A stretch of 64,000 bases of DNA from Phymorhynchus buccinoides (lineage: Eukaryota; Mollusca; Gastropoda; Neogastropoda; Raphitomidae), in the NCBI GenBank assembly GCA_017654935.2, contig CM065704.1, forward strand, positions 19,537,820 through 19,601,819, given 5' to 3'. A program made the translations under genes and the position numbers. This document shows, in pieces, positions 1-9,599 of the stretch (its first letter is position 1; each line of letters opens with the position of its first letter). The notes under the pieces were generated by a model. It did not search any database. It was not told the origin of the DNA and worked only from the letters and a program-made list of their open reading frames with translations.

Positions 1-112
1 ACGTACGCTGCATGAAGGAGGAGGAAACTACTTTTTTACCCCACAGTAAACTTAATGGAACTGAAGGCGATAGTTATCCCTGACTGAGACTATGGGCGTG
101 CTATTAAAATAA

Positions 113-268
113 AGGGGGGGGGGGGGGGGGGGGGGAATAAAAGTAGGACAAATATAAACTAGAGAGAGAGGGGGGAGGGGAGAGAGAGAGACGAAAACAA
201 AGAAACGGGGTGGGAGGAAGGGAGAGAGAAAGAGAGAGAGGGGGGGAGGGGGGAGAAAGAGAGAGACT
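113..268. repeat. Poly-G and purine-rich low-complexity tract
   Basis: About 20 consecutive G followed by GA/GGGGA-rich sequence; no coding or element signal. Confidence 0.9.
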
Positions 269-387
269 TGCTGCTTAATTCAGTAAATGTACGGGTTGCA
301 TTGTATTGTAGACCTACCGTGTTGTGCTGCATTCTATTGTATTCTCTTCTCTTTTATTGTATTCTTTGTACTTATATTGTTGTGGAA

Positions 388-442
388 AACACTCACTGTA
401 TGAGGATCCACATCCTATGTGATTGTTACTACTGTGTGTCCG
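388..442 (+). pseudogene. Decayed copy 1 of cyclase exon 1 (partial)
   Basis: Ungapped alignment of 388-440 with exon positions 2093-2145 shows about 9 mismatches in 53 (roughly 83% identity by eye). It still reads THCMRIHILCDCYYCVSV, compare [18 protein letters not shown]. There is no AG before it (GTGG replaces GCAG) and homology is lost after the CYYCV part, so it is not a usable exon. Confidence 0.8.
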
Positions 443-625
443 TGTATAATGTATAACAGCACGACACTGTATTAGTGTATTACTGTATTACGCTGTACTG
501 TTTTGCATGTTGGTTAGTGTGCAGTAGACTGCTACTATGTACAATGCGGCTGGGTTGATTTATTGCATTATTGCATCATATTATTGTACACTACGTTACA
601 ACACTGTAGTTTGTATTCTCTGCAT

Positions 626-680
626 AACAACTACTGCCCAATAATCGTGATCCTAGGGAACTGTTACAGCTGTGTTACTA
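626..680 (+). pseudogene. Decayed copy 2 of cyclase exon 1 (partial)
   Basis: Positions 626-678 align without gaps to 2093-2145 at about 72% identity by eye and read NNYCPIIVILGNCYSCVT. The flank CTGCATAACAAC parallels GTGCAGAACAAC, so the intron edge was copied too, but the acceptor AG is lost. It lies 238 bp from copy 1. Confidence 0.7.
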
Positions 681-729
681 CTGCTTCTGGTTTTGTATTA
701 TTTTGTATTAGTTCACTGTTGTTGGTGCC

Positions 730-993
730 TGTCTGTCGCCTCCGACAATGACTGCCAGATAGCAGAGGGGGCATCTGCTATGGTCGGCGGGCTGGGCTAA
801 AATGTATTTACAGTCAGAAGCCTTGCCCAGGGTATGTCCCCACTCTCTCGGACGAAATAATTTGAGGACGAGAGTTGGCGTTGGGGAAGGTCCCCAAAGG
901 CCAAACAATCCCATAAGCTGCAGCACTAGAGTCAGTGCAAATGCCCCCTAGTTAGTCATAGTCTTCAACGAAAGACTAAGCTGTACCATGATA
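730..993 (-). mobile_element. SINE-like family A, copy 1
   Basis: Read on the minus strand: a start near ATCATGGTAC, a core with AGTGCTGCAGC, GGACCTTCCCC, GAGAGTGGGGACAT, CCTGGGCAAGGC, TAGCCCAGCC, CTGGCAGTCATTGT, ending near GGCGACAGACAGG. Four copies share this order (here, 1818, 3665, 40938). Pol III boxes are not clear, so SINE is a working label. Confidence 0.7.
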
Positions 994-1001
994 TTCCAAT
1001 A

Positions 1002-1178
1002 CAGTGGAACCTCCCTTATTATGACCTTCAAAAATCATCCAAAATAAGGTTTTATAAGGGAGGGGTCTTATAAGGGAGGTAATTTTTATACGTGGAAAGA
1101 AGGGCAATATCTCAGAGAAGTAGGTCTTATGTGGGAGGGAGTCTTATAATGGGAGGTCTTATAAGGGAAGTTCCACTG
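1002..1178. mobile_element. MITE with TA target duplication (pogo/Tc1-mariner-like)
   Basis: Terminal inverted repeats CAGTGGAACCTCCCTTAT and ATAAGGGAAGTTCCACTG flank a 177-bp body rich in TTATAAGGGAGG. TA is present on both sides (1000-1001 and 1179-1180). The uninterrupted sequence CCAATACTGTAG survives in the opposite palindrome arm (about 1808-1818 on the minus strand), which is an empty site. The CAGTGGAACCTC start resembles pogo/Tigger-type ends; no transposase is present. Confidence 0.88.
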
Positions 1179-1334
1179 TACTGTAGAAAATCACATCTAG
1201 TACAGCTCTCATTTACTATTGGCCCTTTCTACAGGCTGATGTCAACCAGTGATAAAAGCCATTTTGAGTAAGGGGCCACTGTATTGCACACTATCATTGC
1301 TGCATTGTGTTAGGCATCGTTTTGTTTTTCACAG

Positions 1335-1380
1335 AACAGCCATTATGAGTATCGCTGAGTATCCGGGATGATGTTCTGTT
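1335..1380 (+). pseudogene. Possible decayed copy 3 of cyclase exon 1
   Basis: CACAGAACAGCCAT at 1330-1343 resembles TGCAGAACAACCACT at the real acceptor, and ATCCGGGATGATGTT resembles ATCCTGGGGGATTGTT, with small gaps. Weaker than copies 1 and 2. Confidence 0.4.
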
Positions 1381-1566
1381 CTACATCCTATTACACTGGT
1401 TTTTTCCTCCGAAGTCGGATTGTGGCTGCGCACGTAGCGGGGTAATCAAAAACGGTCACACACGTAAATGTTCTCATCCGTAGCTGATGCGCTTGTACCA
1501 TCGTGTTCAAGTGCTTCCGTGTTGGGATGATCCCTGGAGTCTTTTAGCCAGGGTAGCCAACAACAA

Positions 1567-1626
1567 CAACAACATTGTTTTTGGCTCAGCATCCGAGGGG
1601 ATCGCTAGTAATATACTATGTGTGCC
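1567..1626 (+). pseudogene. Possible decayed copy 4 of cyclase exon 1
   Basis: ATCCGAGGGGATCGCTAGTA followed by ATATACTATGTGTGCC parallels ATCCTGGGGGATTGTTACTA CTGTGTCTCC in exon 1, after AACAACATTGT. It lies about 232 bp from copy 3, the same spacing as copies 1 and 2. Confidence 0.4.
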
Positions 1627-1817
1627 TTGTGTTATATTGTGTTATATTGTGTTATATTGTAATCCAATGGTTGGTGTCATCCTCTGCCATGTTAATTCAC
1701 GTAACATTGAATTGCATTAATGGCTTTTAAATTTTAATCACTGGTTGACATGAGCCTACAGAAAGGGCCAATAATAAACGAAAGCTGTACTATAAACGAT
1801 GTCCTACAGTATTGGGA

Positions 1818-2070
1818 CATCATGGTACTGCTTAGCTTTTTAAAGAAGACTATGACTCTCTTGCACTGGATCTAGTGCTGTAGCCAACCTTTCCCCAACT
1901 GCCAACCCTCGCCCTCAAATCCCTTTGGCCGAGAGAGTGGGGATGTACCCTGGGCAAGGCTTTTCCACTATTAAAAGCAACTTTTAGCCCAGCCTGCTAT
2001 GAATAGCAGCTGCTATCTGGCAGTCATTGTGAGAAACGACAGACGAGCGACAACAACAACAACAACAACC
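1818..2070 (+). mobile_element. SINE-like family A, copy 2, with (CAA)n tail
   Basis: Same core as copy 1 (GCCGAGAGAGTGGGGATGTA, CCCTGGGCAAGGC, TAGCCCAGCCTGCT, CTGGCAGTCATTGTG) and ends in six (CAA) units at 2051-2069. The tail ends about 23 nt before the exon 1 splice acceptor. It forms the right arm of the local palindrome. Confidence 0.75.
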
Positions 2071-2092
2071 TATTGCATTGTGTGTTGTGCAG

Positions 2093-2220
2093 AACAACCA
2101 CTGTCTGAGGATCAAGATCCTGGGGGATTGTTACTACTGTGTCTCCGGGCTGCCCGACCCTCGCCCTGACCACGCCCACTGCTGCGTGGAGATGGGGCTG
2201 GACATGATAGACGCCATTGC
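2093..2220 (+). CDS. ADCY1: Adenylyl cyclase exon 1 of window (C1a catalytic core, metal-binding Asp)
   Basis: The exon encodes 42 codons plus 2 nt and contains the hallmark [16 protein letters not shown], followed by [17 protein letters not shown]. In class III cyclases the Asp of LGDCYYC is the second of two aspartates that hold the catalytic metal ions in C1a; the first, in FADIVGFT, must lie in an upstream exon outside the window. The acceptor is TTGTGCAG at 2085-2092 and the donor is GC|GTGAGT at 2221. The acceptor sits only about 23 nt after the (CAA)n tail of a SINE-like element. At least two, perhaps four, decayed copies of this exon lie upstream (388, 626, 1335, 1567). Confidence 0.95.
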
Positions 2221-2246
2221 GTGAGTGTCCGTCCATTTGCATGTCT

Positions 2247-2596
2247 CTCTGTCTGTATGTATGTATGTATGTATGTATGTATGTATGTATGTATGTATGT
2301 ATGTATGTATGTATGTATGTCTGTCTGTATGTCTGTATGTATGTATGTATGTATGTATGTATGTATGTATGTATGTATGTATGTATGTATGTATGTCTGT
2401 ATGTATGTATGTATGTTTGTATGTATGTATATATATCTGTATGTATGTATGTCTGTCTGTCTGTATGTCTGTATGTCTGTATGTGTGTATGTATGTATGT
2501 ATGTATGTATGTATGTATGTATGTATGTATGTATGTATGTATGTATGTATGTATGTATGTCTGTATGTAACGTTTGTATGTATGAATGTATGTATA
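2247..2596. repeat. (TATG)n microsatellite with TGTC variants
   Basis: About 350 bp of TGTA tetranucleotides starting 25 nt past the exon 1 donor. Long open frames on both strands here are repeat artefacts. Confidence 0.95.
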
Positions 2597-2690
2597 CAGT
2601 GGCGTAGGAACGTTTTGAAGCCGGGGGTGGGGGTGGCAGGATTGCCAACAAACTGGGGGGGGGGGGGGCGCAAACACACGGGCAAGGTAG
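2597..2690. mobile_element. CAGTGGCGTAG-type element end
   Basis: CAGTGGCGTAGGAACG followed by G-rich sequence is the form of a widespread inverted-repeat transposon end. Matching inverted ends CTACGTCACTG (4560-4571) and CTACACCACTG (5131-5141) occur downstream next to other G or C runs. Whether 2597-4571 is one element is not resolved. Confidence 0.4.
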
Positions 2691-3311
2691 ATGGATAGGT
2701 TAAGTTACACATCTTAGTAGGCATAATTGCTACAAAAACACATTGTAATTGTTATTTTTAAGCATAATTATAATCAACAATAAAACATCTATGAATGAAG
2801 GAAAACATGATGTGAATTTAAAGGAGACAACAAAAATACATAAAAATACAACCATGTTTGAGGGCGGATCAGCCAGTCATGGAACAGGGGAGGGATAGTT
2901 CCAAGTGGTCAGTTTGGATGGGGTGAGGGGACTGGGGGACTTGTCTCTCCCAGAAGCTGATAATAAGTTGAAGGTAAAAGAAGCAGTCAAGGCCTCTCGT
3001 GAGAGAATAAGCTAAAACTCTAGTATGGGACTACATTTCTCCCTATTTTTCTTTTCTTTCTATTTTTTTTATGAGGAGGTGGAACCCCTGTAACCCCTCT
3101 CAAATCCATATTTGATGCAGTACCCAAGTCCAAAGACATGTAACGATATAACAACACTGAGGTCTATGCATCAAGGAAAAGGAAAGGACACATATCTGAG
3201 CCATCTGAACGTCCTGTCACATTGTGGTTGTCTTTGGTGATGACTGAGTTGAAGAAAAGCCCAACACATAAAAGAACAAAGTTACTATGCAATGTCGTAT
3301 CTCTAAGCATT
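2691..3311. other. Intron, unassigned
   Basis: AT-rich non-coding sequence with no recognised element or gene. Confidence 0.6.
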
Positions 3312-3438
3312 TTAGGGTAGGTCTTTACTGTTAGGGTAGGTCTTTACTGTTAGGGTAGGTCTTTACTGTTAGGGTAGGTCTTTACTGTTAGGGTAGGTCT
3401 TTACTTTTAGGGTAGGTCTTTACTGTTAGGGTAGGTCT
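3312..3438 (+). repeat. 19-bp tandem repeat, about 6.7 copies
   Basis: The unit TTAGGGTAGGTCTTTACTG is nearly perfect. It contains the hexamer TTAGGG once per unit but is not a telomeric array. Confidence 0.95.
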
Positions 3439-3664
3439 AGCTCAGACAGTATTTCATGGTAAATTGGACACCTATTATTGGAAACCAAACCAGGCCATGC
3501 TACTGTCAAATATTGTGACAAAAATCAGTTATAATCGATTATGCTTGTTCAAAGCAAATCAGTCATTATCACTATCATCCACCTGATAAAACAAAGCATA
3601 GGCCTACCAAATTCTACCAGTTTATTATTATGCAAAACTTTAAAACGTGTGTGTCACTCAGTCC

Positions 3665-3912
3665 TGTTTGACTAGCCACGACTTCCATATATTATACAAA
3701 GGAGCCAAGTACTATTCTGGATGACTGGGCATAGTGTTAAATGTAAAGAAGTCTTGCCCAAAATATCCCCACTCTCCTGGACAGCTGGTGCTGGGGAAGG
3801 TCCCCAAAGGCCAAATAATCCTTTTTGCTGCAGTACTAGTAAGAGCAAATGCAAATGCCTCCTAGTTTGGAATTCAATATCATTAACAAATGATTAACAA
3901 TTTACCATGATT
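3665..3912 (-). mobile_element. SINE-like family A, copy 3
   Basis: On the minus strand: AATCATGGTA, CTAGTACTGCAGC, TTTGGCCTTTGGGGACCTTC, CAGGAGAGTGGGGATATTTT, GGGCAAGACTTC. More diverged than copies 1 and 2. The flanks 3439-3664 and 3913-4350 show nothing recognisable. Confidence 0.65.
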
Positions 3913-4362
3913 TGCAATCTTAAGATTCGAAATGTGACATAGAACATGGATCCAAGGTAAACCTACTTTTGAGAACAATGAATAAACCAGTGAAGCCGGG
4001 CTGATCCATGCAGGCCATCAGATATAATGAGCACTTTCAATTTCAATCACATGAATTCACATTAGCAACTTAACTGAAGTTTGGATTGTGTCTGTACTTT
4101 TTCATCTTCAAGGGTGTGGAAGTGGTGGGATGGTGTAGAACGTAAGGTAGGGAAAACAAGCAGAATTGGGGTGCAACTGATTGCTTTGTTTTACAAAAGC
4201 CACAGGGGGCATGTGCGGAAGGGGGGAGGGGGGCAGAAGATATGGATAACGGGACAGTATTTGGTAGATCTCACACTTGTGCATTTAAGAACGGCCATAA
4301 TTTCAGTATCTGAATTTTAAGCAAATCGATGTAAATTATTGTATGAGAAAACGGAGCATTTA

Positions 4363-4386
4363 CCCCCCCCCCCCCCCCCCCCCCCC

Positions 4387-4433
<47 letters not shown>

Positions 4434-4575
4434 TCTCTCGCTCTCTCTCTCTCTCTCTCTCTGTGCTGCATTTGGGGGGGGGAGCATGTCTGGTCCCCCT
4501 CCTACATGCTAGGAGAAGGGGGGGGGGGGGGGGGGGCAGCCGCCCCCCTCCCCATGTTTCTACGTCACTGATAGA
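4363..4575. repeat. Poly-C, (CT)n and poly-G low-complexity block
   Basis: About 27 C, then (CT)n to 4462, then two G runs, ending in the inverted-repeat end CTACGTCACTG. Confidence 0.85.
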
Positions 4576-4777
4576 CTACCTACAACTTTTGAATAAATTT
4601 TCAGCAGCGGTTGTCAGGGTTTTATGAGGACAGAAACAAAGCAACAGCAAAGAAGCTACTAAACTTGCAATACCTCACCATTCTGGAATGAAGTAGAGGG
4701 CTAATAAAGCAATTATATTTATTATTTGAAAACAGTGCAACTATGTCCCTATAATACAAGCTATTTAGGTTGTAATT

Positions 4778-5140
<363 letters not shown>

Positions 5141-5628
5141 TGATGTATGTATGCATGCCTATGTATGTACATGGGTACATCAATAAATAATGTCATAAAA
5201 GGGTGCCATACGCCTGTTTTTGTCCACACGTGCATACACTTTATATCATAATAAACGTCAGCCACTCTGCTTTTAACCTGTATCATTTAAATATGACGTC
5301 ATCAGTCACGTCGTTTTCCGAACGTCATTAATAAAGCCAAGTTTGCAGCTGAGCCTGTAAAATGTGCATATGACAAAATTGTAAATTCATTTCTACATCT
5401 TTATCAGACGGAAACTTGAAGACGCGTTGGCGAAAATCCACGCGAATTTGGATTCTGTTTATGGGCGACATTACGTGTCCTGTTGCATAGTTCTTATAGA
5501 GCCGGTCGAGCTGTTTGAAGCTTTGGAAATACTAGCAGGAGAAGGTCATTATTGACACTCGTCGATTATTTGTTTCACCATGTGTATTTTTTTAAATTAT
5601 TTTCGGTTTCTTTATATATAAGCAATGT

Positions 5629-5630
<2 letters not shown>
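5141..5630. other. Intron, unassigned
   Basis: No gene, splice-consistent exon or known repeat seen. Confidence 0.5.

Positions 5631-5726
<96 letters not shown>
5631..5726. repeat. (GT)n(GA)n microsatellite
   Basis: Compound dinucleotide tract. Confidence 0.95.
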
Positions 5727-5727
<1 letters not shown>

Positions 5728-5909
5728 GCGTTCATGTTTTCAAATGCGTTTCTTGTTTGTAGTGACTTTTTTTTTTTTCATGTTACTAGACCTAGTGTAT
5801 ATTAATTGTTTTTGTTTTGTAAGTTTGTTTCCCTTTTATCCAAGGACAGATTGTAAGAATAGGCATCGCCTAAAATCTTTATCCTTGTCAAATAAAGTTT
5901 TCCAGTGTC

Positions 5910-6121
<212 letters not shown>

Positions 6122-6157
6122 TAATTTTTTGCAATAACATATAATTCAAACACACGT

Positions 6158-6284
6158 ATGATCCAACGTCGATCGTGTAAGATGCACCTGCCTGAAAGGG
6201 AAGAAAGGAAGAAAAGAACGATGGAGAGAATGATATGAATGAATGGCTCTGTATTATAGTCATCAATAGATGCACCCGCCTTCA
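6158..6284 (-). pseudogene. Inverted relic of the intron 2 / exon 3 junction
   Basis: The reverse complement of 6158-6284 aligns along its whole length with 12991-13122. It has AAGGCGGGTGCATCT, CATTCATATCATTCTCTCCA, TCGTTCTTTTCTTCC and a CAG acceptor, then exon-like sequence reading QVHLTRSTLDH (real exon: RVHLTRSTLDH). Homology ends soon after that. It lies in the preceding intron, opposite in orientation to the gene. Confidence 0.85.
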
Positions 6285-6407
6285 ATCAGTCAATCAGTCA
6301 ATCAATCAAGCAATCAACCAACCAAGAGAGAGAGAGAGAGAGAGAGAGAAGTCGGATATTCAGAATTATTTTATTGATTATTTTTAGAAAGAGAGAGATA
6401 GGGGGAG

Positions 6408-6499
<92 letters not shown>

Positions 6500-6505
6500 T
6501 GAGAC

Positions 6506-6542
<37 letters not shown>

Positions 6543-6576
6543 GAGAGACACAGAGAGAGACAGAGAGAGAGAGAGA

Positions 6577-6664
<88 letters not shown>
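6285..6664. repeat. (GATT)n, (GA)n and (GACA)n tracts
   Basis: A short (TCAA) cluster at 6285-6324, then (GA)n from 6325 with GACA repeats at 6519-6541. Confidence 0.95.
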
Positions 6665-6666
<2 letters not shown>

Positions 6667-6929
6667 CATGCAGAAAGGCAAACACATACGTGTGCACGCA
6701 CACACATACACACATTCTCTTCCTCTCTTTTTCTTTTTATTTCGTTTAAGATTTAAATAAAAAACAATCTTGGGGAAAAAAGAGAAGAAAGAAACGTGAT
6801 GCCCAGGAAGCAATATGGAAGATTAGAGAGCGCTCTGACAAGGAAAGTATTAACAAATAATTGAAGTTGGCTCAGACCACTAACTGAATAATAATAATAA
6901 GATATGTGTACGCGTGCAGACGATTACGA

Positions 6930-7060
6930 TTGTGTGGATGTTTGTGTCTGTGTGTGTGTTTGCGCGCGCGCGCGTTTTGTGTGTTTGTGTTTGTGTTTGT
7001 GTGTGTGTATGTGTGTGCGCGCGCGCGCTTGCGTGTGCGTTCGTGCATGTGCGTGCGTGT
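6930..7060. repeat. (GT)n/(GC)n alternating purine-pyrimidine tract
   Basis: Includes two GCGCGCGCGC runs; potential Z-DNA former. Confidence 0.85.
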
Positions 7061-7169
7061 TTGTACATATTTGCGTTTGTTGAAGTATATGTGTGTCTTC
7101 ATGAATGTGTATTCATCTGTAAATATGTGTGAATGTGTTTGTATGTGTGGATGCATGCGTGCTACTGAG

Positions 7170-7835
7170 GATGTCGTGACGATGAAGAGGAGGAGGAAGA
7201 GGAGAAGGAGGAGGAGGACCACGATAACAATGATTATCATTATTGGGATGCTTCAGAAGAAGAAAATGACGATGATGACGGTGTCGACGAATGATGGTGA
7301 TGATGATGGTGATGATGATGATTATGAACGATGATGACGACGACATCGTCAAAAACGATGACCATGATAGTAATGGTGATCATGACAACGATGATAATGA
7401 ACACGACGATGATGATGACGATGATAAGTCTTTTAAGATGATGATGATGATAATGATGAATGGGATGATGATGACAGCGACAACGATGTCAGAAACGATG
7501 ACCATGATGATGACGAAGACGATGATGATGACTACGACGATGATGATGACTACGACGATAGTGATGACAATGATAATTATTTTATTCCAAGATGATGATG
7601 ATGATGAACCTGATGATGATGACGTCGACAACGACGTAAAGAATGATGATGATAACAAGGAGGAGGAGGAGGAGGGGGAAAATAATAATGATGACAACGA
7701 CGATGTTGATGGCGATGACAATTCTTTTATTCCAAGATGATAATGATGATGGTTACGATGGTGATGGTGATGATGATGACGAGGAGGAGGAGGAGGAAGA
7801 CAACAACGACAACGACAAAGATGGCAATGGTGCAC
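7170..7835. repeat. GAT/GAC/GAG trinucleotide repeat region
   Basis: Degenerate GAT- and GAG-rich DNA. TTTTATTCCAAGATGAT occurs at about 7580 and 7726, indicating a 146-bp internal duplication. Asp/Glu/Met-rich open frames are artefacts. Confidence 0.9.
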
Positions 7836-7836
7836 A

Positions 7837-7894
<58 letters not shown>

Positions 7895-7941
7895 CGTGTG
7901 CGTGCGTGTGCGTGCGTGCGTGCGTGCGTGCGTGCGTGTGT

Positions 7942-8004
<63 letters not shown>
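7837..8004 (+). repeat. (GT)n tract abutting exon 2 acceptor
   Basis: About 168 bp of GT with GTGC variants in the middle, ending in TGTGTCCGTCCTGCAG. It occupies the position of the polypyrimidine tract of exon 2, so it would be a UG-repeat in the pre-mRNA. Confidence 0.95.
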
Positions 8005-8005
<1 letters not shown>

Positions 8006-8014
8006 GTCCTGCAG

Positions 8015-8173
8015 GTGCGTGTGCGAGCAGACGGACGTCCAGCTGAACATGCGGGTGGGTCTTCACACGGGGGGCGTGCTGTGCGGCGTGCTGGGCCTCA
8101 AGAAGTGGCAGTATGACGTTTGGAGTAATGACGTCACTCTGGCCAATCAGATGGAGGCCGGTGGCATTCCCGG
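8015..8173 (+). CDS. ADCY1: Adenylyl cyclase exon 2 of window (C1a, phosphate-binding Arg segment)
   Basis: The exon reads [19 protein letters not shown], then [20 protein letters not shown] and [13 protein letters not shown], near-identical to C1a of ADCY1/ADCY5. The Arg of NMRVG corresponds to the residue that contacts the nucleotide phosphates in the C1a/C2 structure. The donor is CCCGG|GTGAGA. The acceptor TCCTGCAG is preceded directly by about 170 nt of (GT)n with almost no ordinary polypyrimidine tract. The exon is 159 nt and symmetric in phase (1+52x3+2), so skipping it would remove 53 residues in frame and destroy catalysis. Confidence 0.95.
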
Positions 8174-8192
8174 GTGAGAGATTGGAGATTAT

Positions 8193-8416
8193 CTGATTGG
8201 TTGGTTGGTGGGTGGGTGGGTGGCATGGTTGGTTGGTTGGTTGGTGGGTAGCATGGTTGGTTGGTTGGTGGGTGGCATGGTTGGTTGGTGGGTGGTATGA
8301 TTGGTGGGTGGGTGGGTGGCATGGTTCGTTGATTGGTGGGTTGGTGGGTGGGTGGGTAGCATGGTGGGTGGGTGGCATGGTTGATTGGTGGATGGCTTGG
8401 TTGGTTGGTGGGTGAA
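8193..8416. repeat. (TTGG/TGGG)n microsatellite with GGCATGG motif
   Basis: Begins 20 nt past the exon 2 donor and borders the 3' end of the antisense LINE. Confidence 0.9.
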
Positions 8417-8497
8417 CATTTGAACATTGGTTTATTGCCCTGAAACCTAAACAAAGGCTTATAAGGCACAAGTTAAGATTACAAACAACGCAAAATA

Positions 8498-9575
8498 CTA
8501 GTCATGCTTTTTGTTAAAACAAATACTAACATATTTTGCCACAAATGGCTGTAGTTCATCTAACATCGTCATATCTGATGGAGACTGAACATTTGATGCT
8601 AAACTTTGTTTGTCTACATTTTCCATCAATTTGTACTGATCTTCTTTATACATAACGCAGGTATTCAAACGGCGTATCTCATCTTCTATTTCATGACATT
8701 TTTGGCAAAGTCTGTTTTCTCTTACAATATTCTCGTGTCTACCAATTTCGATTTTTAAATTATGAGCACTAATTCTCAATTTACATAGAGCCTGTTTTTG
8801 TTGTCTATCTAAAAATAGTACTAAAAAGGTACGGTTCTATTCGATATTCTTTAGTAACATCATTATAAAACCTGAGCCGTGATACTTCTCCCTTTTTTAG
8901 TTTCCAAAATGATATGTAACAGTTTTGCATTCTTCGTAATATCGCATGTTGTATTATTTTAGCATTGAATGTGAATTGATTGTTCCAAACATGCTCAAAG
9001 CCAAGTTCAAAAATCATTGTTTTGATGAACTTAATCCATGATGTTTGCGAGCCATCTTGTTGCAACATGTTATCATATGCCTGTCTCAAACATGAATTTT
9101 CCTTAGATTCAAGTACATGTATCCAAAAGCCTACAACATTAACAAATGCCTTTACATTAAGGGGAAGTCTAGCTAATTCAGCTAAGATTGGAAGGCGCAT
9201 AGCTTTCTTATGTACACCTAATATATATCTACAAAATTTAGCATGTACATTTTCATGTGGAAATGTGTTCCCCAAGCATTTTCCAAAGTATTCAAATAAA
9301 TCAAAACTTTTTTTTGTACTATATGGTAGCCAAATTTCTGAACCATAGAGTAATATTCCTGAAACCAAGGAATCAAATAGTTGATTGATAATCCTAATAT
9401 CAATATTTCCTTTTATAAGATATCTTCGTAGATTATGTGCAGCTTTATTTCCTTGTTTGCTCAGATGTTCTTGAGCTTTATTAAAATTACCATCTTTTTG
9501 AAAGATTATACCTAGATATTTATAACTGTCTGTGTTTTCAATAATATTGTCTCCACACTTAAATGCCATTGGCAT
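8498..9575 (-). pseudogene. LINE ORF2, thumb and C-terminal region
   Basis: Two minus-strand frames (8805-9575 and 8498-8779), separated by a frame break. The first carries YKYLGIIFQKDG, LLYGSEIW and RYILGVHKKA, typical of the region after the RT palm in APE-type LINEs. The second has a CQKC...HEIEDEIRRLNTC pattern resembling the C-terminal cysteine/histidine motif found in such elements, with a Leu/Ile-rich context. The real LINE protein would have read through both. Confidence 0.85.
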
Positions 9576-9599
9576 AATCGGTTCTGATCAAGAAAATAC

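Larger units (their letters stand above)
721..2054. repeat. Large imperfect palindrome upstream of exon 1
   Basis: The left arm (721-1263) and the right arm (1719-2054) are inverted copies. Both contain one SINE-like unit and the block GTACAGCT...GGCCCTTTCT...GTCAACCAGTGAT. The loop (1264-1718) holds exon-1 copies 3 and 4. The left arm is longer because a 177-bp MITE sits in it. Confidence 0.85.

Noticed and set aside
2024..2724. Tyr-Ile-His-Thr and Cys-Met-Tyr-Val repeat frames around exon 1
   Set aside because: Translations of (TATG)n; the exon itself is in another frame.
2597..4571. Single 2-kb transposon with CAGTGGCGTAG ends
   Set aside because: Ends match only in part, flanking 8-mers differ, and G/C runs blur the alignment; left as separate ends.
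7291..8471. Asp-rich and Thr/His/Pro-rich frames
   Set aside because: Produced by GAT, GT and TTGG repeats; the real coding part is only exon 2 (8015-8173).
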